From the NCBI GenBank assembly GCA_030267565.1, contig BRXU01000019.1, positions 422,501 to 486,500 on the forward strand: a stretch of DNA of 64,000 bases. Reading direction: 5' to 3'. Of the stretch, positions 23,501 to 35,147 are shown piece after piece. Numbering within the stretch: the first letter of the stretch is position 1; the number at the start of each line of letters is the position of its first letter. A program made the position numbers and the translations under genes. The notes beneath the pieces are model-generated. The model was not told the origin of the DNA and searched no databases. It saw only the letters and a program-made list of their open reading frames with translations. This DNA comes from Pleodorina starrii. Lineage: Eukaryota > Chlorophyta > Chlorophyceae > Chlamydomonadales > Volvocaceae.

Positions 23501-26500
23501 GGGGAGGGAGGGAGGGGAGGGGGGGGAGGGGAGGGGGTTCGTCCCCGGATGGGCCGGAGCCTGCCCGTGAACCCGTGAGGTGGTTGGGGAGGCGCATTCG
23601 GGGATGGGGCGGGGGAGCTGAGGTTTGGAGGTAAGTGTAGCAGTCCGAAATGGCGAGCTGCATTCCCCCCTCTGTTTTGGAGGCCCCCTCCCCTCTCCCT
23701 CTCCCTTCCCCGCCCACCCGCCCACCCGCCCACCCACCCACCAGATCCAATGACGCATTTCAATCTTAGCCATCCACACCCTTCTCCCTCCCCCCCTCCT
23801 CCCCCCCCCCCTTCTTCCCCTCCAGGCCGACATCCGCGTGATGCTCCGTCCGCTGGTTGAGAAGTTCCCCTGCCTGGGCGGTGTGAGCGTGTCGCTGCTG
23901 CGGGTGCCGGTGGTGGACTTCTCCCTCAGCCTCATCAAGGGGGTGGACCTCATGGCGCTGCCCTTCATACCGCAGATACTGCAGGCGGCACTAAAGGTAA
24001 GGGGGAGGTGCAGGAGGTGGAGAAGAGGGGGGAGAGAAGGGGAGGGGAGGGGAGGGGGCGGGGCGAAATAAGCAAGATACCGGTACCGCAGCGGAGGACG
24101 GACGTACGGTAGGCGACAGAGAACCCAGCAGTAACCGCCCTTCCCCACGCCCCCCTTTCCCCACTCCCTCCCTCAACAACGTCCGCAGTGACTCATTGTT
24201 ATATAAAGGAGCATATCACTCCCTGTCCCTCTCTTACCCTCCCTCCCTCCCTCCCTCCCTGCCAGGTGGTATTGGAGCCCGTCACCATTCCGCTGCTGAA
24301 CAAGCCCCTGGTCCCCGGACTGGGTATGGTGCTGCCCAACGCAATGAACTTTGCCATCATGAACAAATTCGGACTGCCCGACCCGCCCGTGGGGGCACTC
24401 AAGGTGAGGGAAAGCGGGGGGGCCAGGGGGGAAAGGGGGGAGGGGAGGGGGGAAAGGGGGGGTTTGAGATCAGGATGAGATGGCAGCGGTGGAAACGGAC
24501 ATGGGGTTTGCAACACCGGGAAGGGAGGGAGCGGGGTTTCGAAGGGCAGGTGTGTGTGGGGGGGGGCGGGGAGGGAGGTTCACGGGTCTTATGGGGAAGG
24601 AGGCGGAGGCGGAGTGAGGCGGTGGCCCGGTCGGAACAGAGCGAGCCGGGTTGGGGGGGGGCATATGAATTTGTAAATGAACCGGTCTGTTATGTGTGGA
24701 GGGGTGGCGAGTAGTGTGTGTTCGTGTGGGGTGGGGTGGGGGGTGGAGGGGAGTTTATGAAGGGGCTCCCGGATTGGTCGGTCGGGTCCTGATGCGGGGG
24801 GGGGGGCCCGCACGGCCTACACCGCACGGCCCGTTACTCCGCCACTCACGAGTGCGACCCCCCCCCCCTGGACACACAAACCCTGAACACTTCCACACAC
24901 ACACACCCCTAACCAGAAACACACGAACACAAACACAAACACACACGCACCCTCTCTCTCTCTTCCCCCCTTTCCCCCTCCCCCTCCCCCCCCCCAAGGT
25001 GACGATCACGAGCCTGGAGAACGTGCGGGGTGGTGACGACATGTACTGCAAGTTGGAGGTTCGCAAGGGCCGCTTCAAACAGACCCGCACCGTCTTCAAC
25101 ACACGCAGCCCCACTTTTAATGAGGAGTTTGCGCTCATCGTGAGTGGAGGGGGGGTGGAGGGGGGGGCTATCCACATATAGGCCGGAGCCGGAGGGGAGG
25201 GGGGGTGGTGGAATGGGGGGGCTGGGCTGGGGGAGGGCAGGGGGGGGGGCTGGCGGGTTCTGCGGGGTAGGACCGATGGGATCGGGGGACCCATGAGGGG
25301 AGGGGAAGGGGACGAGGCCGGCCTCCCTCCGCGGCGGCTGTTTGGCTGCTTGGGGGTCACCTCACCCCCAGGGAGGCCAGGGGGGGTTGCGGCCTCTCTC
25401 TCCCAAGTTGGTGGTTGGTGGTTGGGTGGTTGGTGTTGTGGGTGGGAGGGTGGGGACGGGGGTGGCAGGGGCAGGGCTGCGGGGGCCCTCGGGGGGATGC
25501 GGGGGATGGAGCATGGGGATGGGCGGGGTGGGGGCGGGGGCGGGGCGGCGGACATTGGGGGAATGGGGGGGAGGGAGAGCCGGGGCCCGAGCATGTGGTC
25601 CGGCGGTGGTGGGTGCAAGTCCGGAAGGCACGGTGCCGGGGGGAGGTGCACGTGCTACGGTAATGGCCGCATGGGGGCCGCCAAGCGCCTCAGTGCCACC
25701 CCCGCCCCCCACCCCCCCCCACCCCAGTGCCACCCGTTCGCCCAGCGGCCCGTGACACAGCCCCGCTGGACACATCCATGACACCTGACACGTCCCCACC
25801 TGCCCCCCACCTGGCTTCAGCTGATGATGACCCCCCTTTCCCTCCCCCTTTTCCCCCCGGGCCCTCCCCCTCCCCCCTCCCCCCGCTACCCCTCCCCCCG
25901 CCTCTCCCCCGCCCCGCCCCGCCCCCCCCCCCACACACAGGTGGACTCGTTTGAGAACGACGCGCTTCACATTTACGTGTACGAGGACGATGTGGGTTGG
26001 AACGACACTCTGCTGAGTGAGCTGGTGCTGCCCTTTGGTGAGGTGGTGGGCACCAAGACGGATCCGGCCACTGGGAAGGAGGTGTCGGACTTCCAGGTGG
26101 GGCGGGGGGGGAGGGGGCGGGGGGGAGGGGGCGGGGGGGAGGGGGAGGGGGGAGGGGGAGGGGAAGTAACGGCAGGGACCCCTTGCTCGGTACGGGTACG
26201 GTTGGGTTTGGGTTTGGTTGGGTTCGTTGCCTCCCCCCTGTCGCCCGACGGTATGGTGTACAGCGCTCTGGAAGTCGGTGTGAACCCCTCTCCCCCCCAG
26301 TAACCCCATGATTGATTGATTGATTGATTGATTGATAGATGGATGGATGGATGGATGGATGGGGGATTGAACAACCAGCAGCAGCCAACCGTCGCGCCCG
26401 TCACTGATGTGCCGCGAATCCACATTGTGGTGTTGTGTGTATGTGTGCGAGTGGGTTGCAGAAGGCGGACTTTCTCAACGCGGAGAACGGTAAGACGATG

Positions 26501-29500
26501 AGGATGGAGCTGCGTAAGGCCCACAAGAAGGGACTCAAGGTACGGTGCAGTACAGGAGTAGTCACGGATGTACGGAACGGCACGATGCATCGTCACGGTG
26601 CATCGGCACGGCGGCGGCGTAACGGCAGGGGGCGGGCCCTCTCCGGTGCTGCCCCCTCCCCCCTCCCGTCCCCCCACCCCCCCCCCCGAAGGGTGGGGTG
26701 GGGTGAGGGGGGGCCAATTGGGACTCATCCCCGCGGCTCCCAAAGGCCCCCAAACCCCCACCAACCCTGCAACCATCTTTCCTGCTGCTGCCCTGTTTGC
26801 CGCCGTTGGCGAGCTGCGGCCTGAACGGTAGCTGTGGGGGTGGGGGTGGGGGTGGCAGTTACCACCGGGGCTTGAGACCGGGGGCGGGGGCTGCAGCCAG
26901 CGGGCCATCCCTACAACCACGCACTGGGAGCAGGGGGACCTGAGGCAGTGGAGGGGCGGAGGGACGCCCCACCAGCGCAGCACCTCAGACACCCCTCTCA
27001 CAAGCCACGCAGGCAGGCAGACAGGCAGACAGGGCCAGACACGACCTGGCGAGTGATTCGGGGAGTTTAGGGCGAAACGATACCGCCGCCGAATTCAGAG
27101 TGGTGGTGGTGGTGGTGGTGGTGGGAGGGGGGAGGGGCGCACGACCCCCCGCGCCCAGGACTGAGGCCGCCTCTCAGGACACTGTAACGTGGATCGACCC
27201 ACTCCTCACCGCTCGCCTCTCCCCACCCACCCCACCCCGCACCCCCCACCTCCACCCGCTCCCTGACCCCCCCATCCCGGCCCCTCCCCCCCACCCCGGC
27301 CCTATTGACGTACCCCACACACGTCCGCCCCTTTCCCCCGGGCCTCTCAGCCACTCGCTTCACCCTCCCTCCCTCCCTCCCTCCCTCCCTCCCTCCCTCC
27401 CTCCCTCCCTCCCCCCTCCCCCCCTCAGGGCTCCGCCTCCCGCACTGCCAGCTCCCGCTCCTTCGCCGCCTCCAAATCCTCCGCCGCACCCGGGGGGGGA
27501 TCCCCAGGCCCCGGCGCCGCCCTCGGCCCCTCCACCCCCTCCCCCTCCAAGACCTCCTCCCTCATCAGCCGCCTCTTCAGCCGCAGCAAGAAGGCCAAGA
27601 AGGCAGACACGGCCGCGGCGGCGGCGGCGGCTGTCTCCGGGGTTTCCGACGGCGACGGCCCCGCGGGCGGGCGGGCGGCGGTGGGCGGCGGGGGTCTGAC
27701 CACGTCCCCCTCCATGGGCCGCGGCGGAATGGTGTCGTTTGGGGAGGACGTGAGGGAGAGGGACAAGGACGTCATCGGAGTCATCAACTTCAAGGTGTGT
27801 ATGTGTATGTGTATGTGGGGGGGGGGGTGGAGGGGGGAGGGAGGGGGAGTGGAAGGGGGAGTGGAGGGGTCTTCCAAGTGCGGTACCGTACTTCCAAGTG
27901 CGTCTGCGGGTACCGGTATGTGTGTACCGGTATGTGTGTATTGATGAGGGTGTTTACAAGAGGGTGCCCGAGGAAGCGGGGGAGGGCGTGGTGGGGGTGG
28001 CGGTGGCGGTGGGGAGTTGGGATGGTCTGGGGTATTAAATGGGTGTCGATCGGAAGGGTCGGGGTGGATGGGAATGATGGCTGTCCAACCCTGTTGTGAC
28101 CAACCCTGTTGTGTCCAACCCCGTGTGTGTGTATTTGTGTGTGTCCAACCCCGTGTGTGCAACCCCTTCTGTGTGCATGTGTGCATGTGTGTGTGCGCAG
28201 GTGGAGTTTGTCCGCTTCAACAAGCCCGAGTACGACGACGTGGTTCAGGAGAAGGCGGAGAAGGATAAGGCCCGCAACCCCTACCTCTCCATGTTCCCCG
28301 GGCCCCCGGGCCGCACCCTGGCGCTGCTGGACGGAGGGGGCGGAGGGGGAACAAGCTCCAAGCTGTCGTACGTGAGCAGGGGACGGGCAAGGGGAGGGTG
28401 GGGGGTGGGGGGCGGAGCTCCGGATATCGGGCGGGGTAATTAAAACAGCCCGGGACGAGGAGACGCAACGCAGTTACCTGGGTGGGGAGGGGGGCGGAGG
28501 AGATCAGTGCGGACCGGGATGCGGATGCGGCAGCGAACCAGCGGGTCGGTGCACGCAGCACGCAGCCGCACAGGGAGGGGAGGGGAGGGGAGGGGAGGGG
28601 AGGGGAGGGGCCTCAGCTCGGAGGTGGTCGTGTCGACCCGCGTTCGTTGTGCACCGTTGTCCGGCGACACCCGGTGGTGGTGCTGGTGGTGCTGGTGATG
28701 CTGCGAGGTGCTTGCTGCAAGGCGTGCAGGGGACATTCCATCCCCGCCCCGCCCCGCCCCCCGGGAGGTAGGCGGGCGGACGAGGATACCCCCTCCTGCC
28801 GGGGGGGTAGCCCCTCCGGGAGGCACACGCTCTGCAGCTACCGATTGTGGGTGCAGTGGCCACCAGTGTCCCCAAGTGGGGAGAACGGGGCGTGTGGTCG
28901 GACCCCCTGCCGCAGCCGCAGCCGCCCAGACCAGCCAACAGTAGCGGTGTTGAGATCCATTGAGGTCATACCAATCACCCCTCCCCCTCCCCCCCGCCCC
29001 CTCTCCCGCCCTCCCCCTCCCCCTCCCCCCCCCCCTCCTCCCCCCAGGGTGTCCTGACTGTTCAGTTGATCCGCTGCATCGACCTGGCCCCCGAGGGCGC
29101 CAAGGACCTGGCCACATATGTGCGCATGATTGTGTGCAACGAAGAAAAGGACGAGGTGCAGGTGGGTGGCTTGGGGTGGGTGGGAGGGGGGGTGGGGGTG
29201 GTGTGGCGGACCGGGGGGCTGAAGAGAGAGAGAGGGACGGACGGACGGAAGGAAGGAAGGAAGAAAGGGGCTGCGCGACTGCGGGAGGGCAAGGGAGGGG
29301 AGGGGAGGGGAGGGAACTTGCAGGGAGGGAAGGGGGGAGGGAGGAAGTGGGTCTGGGGCTGGGGCTGGGGCTGGGGTTGGCGGGAGTGCGCGGGTGGGGG
29401 CTGCGCCTGGTCCAGCCGCCTGGGCGGAGGGGGGGTGGGGCGGGGCCAAGGGGGGGAGTGCTCCACCGGCAATGGTTGAGCAGCGGGGGCAACTTGGGGT

Positions 29501-30998
29501 GGGGAGGGAGCCAGGGCGTGAATGCTCTGTGTGTGTGAGAGAGAGGGGGGGGGGGACGGTGAGCAGGCGGGTGAGGGGCACAGGAATTACTGGGGGGAGC
29601 CGGAGGGGCTGTTGGCGGCAGCGCTCTTGGTGCCCGCTCTTCCACCCCGCACCCATACAACCACCCACCTAGATGGTGGTGGGGGTGGTGGGGGTGGTGG
29701 CTGCCTCCGGCCCCCCCCCTTCTTCTGTTACTGAACCGTTCACGGGCCCCGGCATATGCATGGATAACCCCCCTGTGGGCGAATCACGAGGCGCAACCCC
29801 TTCACCAACAGACCCCTACCCTCCCTCTAAAACCCTGCCGGCACGCCCCCTTCCCCTCCCGCCCCCGAACCCCCCCCCCTCCGTTCACTAACGCCGTCTC
29901 GGTCTCCGCTGCGGTATCTGCTTTTTACCCCCTCCCCCCCTCCAGACCAGCAGCACCATCCTCAACGAGACCTCCCCCCGCTGGGGCGACAAGTTCGACT
30001 TCGTGCTCATCCCGTGTGCCTCTGAGCTGCACATCCACGTACACAACAAGCCGGGGGTGCTGAGCAACCTCATGGGCTCGCTGCTCCGGAAGAAGACAGA
30101 GGTGGGGGGGTCGGGGGCGGGGGGCGGGGGGGGGGGCTGGGGGGGCCTGGAGGGCTGGGGGCGGAGGAAGGGGGGGATGAAGGGGGGGATTACGTTGTTG
30201 GTTGCAATGCGGTTTGGGACTTGTACTTGAGGGGGTAGGGGGTAGAGGACGGGGCTAAGGGGGATGGAGGTGGTGGTGGGGTTGGGGAGTGGGGGGCAGG
30301 GGGCTGTGGTACTGGAGGGGGTGGCAGGCGGCCGGTTGCGTGTTTGTTACTGCATGACAGGACATAACGGGGTGGGGTGGGGTGGGGTGGGGTGGGGTGG
30401 GGTGGGGTGGGGTGGGGTGGGGTGGGGTGGGGTGGGGTGGGGTGGGGTGGGGTGGGGTGGGGTGGGGTGGGGTGGGGTGGGGTGGGGTGGGGTGGGGTGG
30501 GGTGGGGTGCCAAGCGGGCTGTCTGAACATGGGGTTGGGCTGGGCTGATCTGGCGCGCTCTCCCTCGCAACCCTCCCACAAATTGGGACAGGTGCAGGTA
30601 CAGGACACGCACCCAATCTGTACACCCCCTGTTTCCTCGTGTTCCCTTTGTCCCCCTCCCCCCCCCCCGAGACGGCCTTCTTCTGTTACTTAACCGTTCA
30701 CGGGCTCCGGCCTATACGTGGATAACCCCCTAGTTCTTGCTTCATTCTTGCAAATTCACTCTTGAAAAAACCCCCCTACCCCCCTACCCTTCCTGCATCC
30801 CCCTCCCCTCCTTCCCCCCCTACCCCCCCTCAGGACAAGGACCCGGTGATGGGCAAGGTGTTGATCAATGTTGAGGACGTGGCTCGCAACGGGCGCATCA
30901 AGGAGGTGTGGTCGCTGGAGGATGCGGAGCGGGGCTACATTGAGCTCAACCTCACCTGGCAGACATGCCACCTGTCAAAGGACCAGCAGCGGAGGTAG
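20574..30998 (+). CDS. SYT: Extended synaptotagmin-type protein (SMP domain plus two C2 domains)
   Basis: Plant-type synaptotagmin/E-Syt, a lipid transfer tether at ER-plasma membrane contacts. Fifteen exons: 20574-20636, 20822-20998, 21750-21881, 22729-22929, 23407-23484, 23826-23996, 24266-24403, 24999-25139, 25941-26096, 26462-26539, 27429-27794, 28201-28371, 29048-29161, 29946-30101, 30834-30998. The joined frame is 768 aa and every intron is phase 0. N-terminal hydrophobic hairpin or anchor at 1-21 (MVLPFIGASIATGIGTLAGL). SMP domain about 75-275 (PWVLDPDYDR, LNRLTATIWPTMTKAI, LRPLVEKFPCLGGVSVSLL). C2A about 320-440 with acidic loop residues (GGDDMY, YEDDVGWND). A 122-residue Ser/Gly/Ala-rich basic linker (SKKAKKAD) follows. 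C2B about 622-740 (GVLTVQLIRCIDLAPEGAKD, SPRWGDKFDF) with few acidic loop residues, so C2B probably binds no calcium. The start is the first ATG in frame; an extra 5' exon cannot be excluded. Confidence 0.92.
21911..21973 (+). repeat. Family B interspersed repeat
   Basis: Second near-identical copy of the unit at 16481, here 30 bp after the donor of synaptotagmin exon 3. Confidence 0.9.
24064..24136 (+). repeat. Family B interspersed repeat, diverged copy
   Basis: GATACCGGTACCGCAGCGG at the left end and AGAGAACCCAGCAGTAAC at the right end, with a changed middle; synaptotagmin intron 6. Confidence 0.75.
24177..24226 (+). repeat. Family C interspersed repeat
   Basis: Contains CCGCAGTGACTCATTGTTAT then AAAGGAGCATATCACTCCCT. 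It sits 40 bp before the acceptor of synaptotagmin exon 7 and is nearly identical, in the opposite orientation, to 40226-40276. Confidence 0.88.
25164..25190 (-). repeat. Family A interspersed repeat
   Basis: Reverse copy (TATCCACATATAGGCCGG), starting about 25 bp after the donor of synaptotagmin exon 8. Confidence 0.8.
26308..26362. repeat. (GATT)n(GATG)n microsatellite
   Basis: Seven or more ATTG units followed by about six GGAT units in synaptotagmin intron 9. Confidence 0.9.
27361..27413. repeat. (CCCT)n microsatellite
   Basis: About twelve CTCC units forming the polypyrimidine tract of synaptotagmin intron 10, ending 15 bp before the acceptor of exon 11. Confidence 0.85.
28575..28612. 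repeat. (GGGGA)n microsatellite
   Basis: Seven copies of the 5-bp unit in synaptotagmin intron 12. Confidence 0.85.
29720..29772 (+). repeat. Family A interspersed repeat, TTACT subtype
   Basis: Begins TTCTTCTGTTACTGAACCG, then a diverged core GGCATATGCATGGATAAC. Synaptotagmin intron 13. Confidence 0.8.
29883..29930 (-). repeat. Family B interspersed repeat, reverse copy
   Basis: TAACGCCGTCTCGGTCTCCG followed by CTGCGGTATCTGCTTTTTAC; ends 16 bp before the acceptor of synaptotagmin exon 14, 110 bp from a family A copy in the same intron. Confidence 0.8.
30369..30508. repeat. (GGGGT)28 microsatellite
   Basis: Twenty-eight perfect tandem copies of GGGGT in synaptotagmin intron 14. Confidence 0.97.
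30678..30745 (+). repeat. Family A interspersed repeat with downstream box
   Basis: TTCTTCTGTTACTTAACCG, CGGGCTCCGG, core GGCCTATACGTGGATAAC and C-run. A second box, TTGCAAATTCACTCTT, follows about 20 bp later and recurs after the copy at 39930. Synaptotagmin intron 14. Confidence 0.9.
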
Positions 30999-31262
30999 TG
31001 GCGGCCGGGAAGGGAAAGAGAGAAGGAGAGAGGGAGGGAGAGCAGCAAGCAGGCTGAGTAGCGGCGGCGGTGGTGGCGGTGGTGGTGGCCTTGGGGCGGT
31101 GGCCAGGAGGCCAGGAGGCAGGGAAAGAGGGGTTGGGGATCTGCGCCGTGTTGGGACGTGCGACTGAGGTTGGGGCGCTGAGAGGACGACGTCGCGGTGT
31201 GGGGCTCCGGTGGGGCCCTATGTGCGGCTCGCACGTCCGGGAGGGTGGGGGACTCGGAAGAG

Positions 31263-31319
31263 GTATAAAAGAAGCTACCGCAGCGAGGGGGAAGGGAAGG
31301 GAAGGAACCCAGAACCCAG
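31263..31319 (+). repeat. Family B interspersed repeat, rearranged copy
   Basis: Starts TATAAAAGAAGCTACCGCAG and ends GGAACCCAGAACCCAG, with a GGGAA-rich replacement in the middle; 265 bp after the synaptotagmin stop codon. Confidence 0.65.
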
Positions 31320-32700
31320 GGGGGGGAGGGCGCCTGGAGGGGCCGGGCCGGGCCGGGCGGGGCCGGTCCGGGCATGTCCGTCAGGCTGCTCAGCACGTGA
31401 CGTCGACATGCGGCTGCTGCGTGTGGGTGTGGGTGTGCGTTTGCGAGGGATTTAGACACACAGATAGAGAAAGATAGATGTCGGCAGTGCAGCGGCAGCA
31501 GCGTAGCGGGTGCCGGGCTCAATACCCCGCGTCGGCGTTTCGGTTCGGGGTGGACTCGATTGAAGGGCTTGTGTGCCGTCGGTTGGTCTCTCGTCCGGGT
31601 CCGCGGCGGCCCTCCCCCCTCCGCTCGTGAAGTCGTAACGGACACGTGTTCGTCAGTCGTTGGTGGGTATTACTAAGGGTTTCTAAACTCCTGGGGGTTT
31701 CTTCGCTTCTGCACAGCATCATTGCGCTGCGGGCTTGGCGAGGTGTGAGCCCCCCCCCTGACGGGGCGCTGATGCCGCCGAGGTGGTGGTGGTGGTGGTG
31801 TGGCTGACGTTGGTGTGGATTGTGGGCCTGAATGGACTCGCACGCAAGTTGACGGGCGGGGCGGGAGGCGGGAGGCGGGTAGGGCAGAGCTCGCGTGTGT
31901 GCAGCTCTCCCGTCCGTAGACTGCCGGGGACCAGTGGTGGCGCTGTTGTGGCGGGGAAGGGGGGGGGTGTCCGCAGGCCGGTAGTACGACGTTTCGCATG
32001 TCGTACTTGCGGAGGCGCTGGAACGTTGAGGCGCAGAGTGCTGCTGCACACACACACGCACACGCACACATACATACGCACACACGCACACTGGGCGGTG
32101 TGCGTTTTTTTTCTTTCGTCGCAAGCTTTGCACTCGACAGTGAACTAGGGTAGGGTAGGTTGCGGGTCCTCCGAATTCGCGCGGGCCCGTCAGTACACCT
32201 CCTGACGGACATCGCGGTGCCGTACCGCAAATCTGCAGTGTGGGAACTTGTGCAAGGATGGGGGACGGCGGCTGACTCGGTCGTTTCGTTATCCGCAGCA
32301 GCAGCTGAAGTGCCGCGCTGAGGCTGCAGCTCGCGACCGTGACCGACATTTTGAGACCTTTCAGTTACTTGGGGCTGTGTGAGGAAGGAAGGGAGAGGGA
32401 GGGGGTGGGGCAGCGGGCTGTTTGCTGGATGTTCAAGACACATGTTTAAGAGCGGTCTGTCGATGGCAGCGCCGGGCGGAGCCCCGGCAGGTGGTGGTGG
32501 TGGTGGTTGCGTGGTTGCGCCGGGCAGGGCAGGGCAGGTGGTGGTGGTGGTTGTGTCTGAGGTGGTGGCTCCAAGCCCTTCAGTACCTCTATTGACGGGC
32601 CGCCTCGTGCGGCCTGATACTCGCGCCGCATTCAGTGTCGACAGCCGCAACTGACAGCAGAGCTACGGTCTCTAAGAGGCCTCGTGTTCACCTCCACGTG

Positions 32701-32705
32701 TTACA
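32701..32705 (-). terminator. Candidate polyadenylation signal TGTAA of the NHL-BTB gene
   Basis: TGTAA on the minus strand about 880 nt after the stop codon. The distance is long but chlamydomonad 3' UTRs often approach it. Confidence 0.3.
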
Positions 32706-33584
32706 CGTACTGAATAGATATAAGATGTAGATAGATATAAGATGTATGTTGTTGCAGTGTGGCTCGCTCCACATCATCGGAAGGGTACGTACAGCTAGCG
32801 GGCCAGCGGACCCTTCGTGCACTGCAGTGGAGACGATCTACCCCCCTGGCAACACAGGAACATGAAAGTGGTCGGTCGGACGTAGTCAGACACACACAGA
32901 GGTGCGTCCACAGCCGCCAGCCCAACAACACACACATTCGCATGCTGCACCGCAGCCCTGCACCGTCAGGTCTCCCCCCCCCCCGGGTCTAGCATCTTCA
33001 TGTCCTGCTACGGATGGCCTGCAGCTGTGCAGGCGTGCAGCTGCGCCAGAGCGCCACACGCCATCAGGCGCTGCAGCCACACGCACACACATACACATCC
33101 GGCCATTAGGGTTGGGTCAAGCGGTCTCCCCTGACCTCCTTTCCCCCCTTGAGCACTGAAGAAGAGCAACCCCCTCAACCCCCTTGGACATCGCCGGGTC
33201 ATAACCCCGGGTCAAAACGAGTCGCGGCGCTGGGCGGCCGCCCCCCCACCCCCGGGCCGGGCCAACCGGCGCCGCACATTTCAGCGCGGCAAAGGCGAAC
33301 GAGGCCCCTCAGCCAACTGGGCCCCTCCTCCTGCTCCTCCTGCTCCTCCTGCTCCTGCTGCTCCTGCTCCCTCTTCTCCAAAATATAACAACCCGTTCAA
33401 GACCCCTCACAGTCCATGGCGCCCTGCGCAGCACCCGCACCCCAAGCCCCCTCCCCTTTCTTGGAGCCCAAAGCAGCGGCGCGCTTTACGGCCTGCTATC
33501 ATCGATGTAACGTACCACACAACCCGTGTACCACCTCCGACTCGGTTTCTTCCTCTGTAGCCGCCCGCCCGGCACCCGGCATCC

Positions 33585-35116
33585 TCACCACCCCCACTGA
33601 GACGGAGATGCCGCCCCCGCCGTCGCTGGTGCCGGCGCCATCGCCGCCAGCTTGCGAATGATGCTGGCGGCCAGGTGGGGGCAGCGGGCCGCCAACTCCT
33701 CCAGCTCGTCGCAGCCGCGGCCGCCGCCGCCGCCGCTGGCCGTCAGCAGCTCTCGGTGCCTCAGCAGGTACGACTCCAACTGCTGCACCAGATCGCTCAT
33801 TCCGTGTCGCTCCGCCCACACCAGATCTGAAACCACCGACCCGCGGGTCACTTCCGCCATCAGCGCAGACGTCAGCCACCGCATGCAGTCGGGCCGCACC
33901 AACAGCCGCCCCCCAAGCTCCGCGGTGGGCCGCAGCAGCTCCGCCGGCGGCGGCGGTTGATGCCGCTGCTGCGGCCCGCCGTACATGTACGACAGGAGAA
34001 CCTCGAAGGCGCCCGGGTGCGCGTCCGGCAGCGCCACCTCCGCCGCGCCGCTGTCAGCGAAGCCGCCGCCCGGCCGCAGCAGCCGTGCGAAGAACTCGCT
34101 GTGCGTCGCCAGTACGGCAGCATCCGCCGTGAACGCCGTACCACCATCTAATCGTATCGTGACGACACCGGTGGGGGTGTCGTACAGTGCCTCCGCCTGC
34201 ATCGCCGCCGCCGCCGCCGCTGCTACAGCCGACCCGTGGGTCGGCCACCGCCGCCGCCGCCAGCCGGCGAGCACCTCGCAAGCCGGCGCGAAGCCGGCAG
34301 CGGCGCCAGCCGCGCGGTCACCGATGATGTGGACTGTATCGGCTCCATCCCCCCTGCTGCTGCTGCTGCACGCCAGCGCCAGCCCCCCCGGCAGGAGGGC
34401 CATGTGCCACTGAAGGCTGCGGCCCCACTCGGCGGCGGTGCGGAGCGTCGTGACGACACCGGCGGCGTCCAGCAGCCGCACCGCGCCCCAGTCATTGACG
34501 TACACGCTGCCGTACACTCCGGCCGCGATGGCGCTGATGAAGCAGAAGCGCGCCGCCGCGCCGGCGCCGTCGGCGGCGGCGGCGCCGGCCCAGCCGCCGG
34601 CGATCAGCCGCGGCGCGGCGGCGGCAGTGCCACCCGCAGCCGCCGCCGCGACCCACTCGACTCCACCGCCGCCGCCGCTGACCCGCTCACCGTCGGGGTC
34701 GGGGAGCGGTATGTCGTACACGCCGTACCACGTGGCGGCCAACAGTCGTCGCCCGACGGCGTCGTACGCCAGCGCCACCCAGTGGCTCCCCGGCGGCGCC
34801 TCCGAGCCGGGTAGGCTCACCACCTCACCCCTGTCCACCATCACCGCCCTCACGAAGCTGCCGCTGGTGCTGCCGCTGGCGCCGGTGCTGCCGCTGGCGC
34901 TGCGGCCGGAACCTCCTCCTCCTCCGTACCCGTCCGCAACAAACACGGTGCCTCGGCCGTCAGTCGCCAGCGCAAGCACGGCGCGGAAGCGCGCCGTCGC
35001 GCCAACGCCGTCCACCGCCGACGCGCCGACGCCGATGCCGCCGTCGAGTGACCCAGCCAGCAAGCTGACGGCGTTGGTGCGGCCGTCAAGCCGCATGATG
35101 GCGGTGGCGGCACCGC

Positions 35117-35147
<31 letters not shown>

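Larger units (their letters stand above)
30999..33584. other. Convergent 3' flank, synaptotagmin and NHL-BTB genes
   Basis: The 3' ends of two converging genes face each other over 2.6 kb. No supported gene. It holds a family B fragment (31263-31319), CA/CACG-rich runs near 32050-32095, and a CTCCTG run at about 33327-33370. Long open frames on both strands here are low in complexity and have no domain. Confidence 0.5.

Noticed and set aside
31519..32650. Minus frames of 276 and 325 codons
   Set aside because: Composition-driven, overlapping each other in different frames, no motif; lies in convergent 3' flanks.
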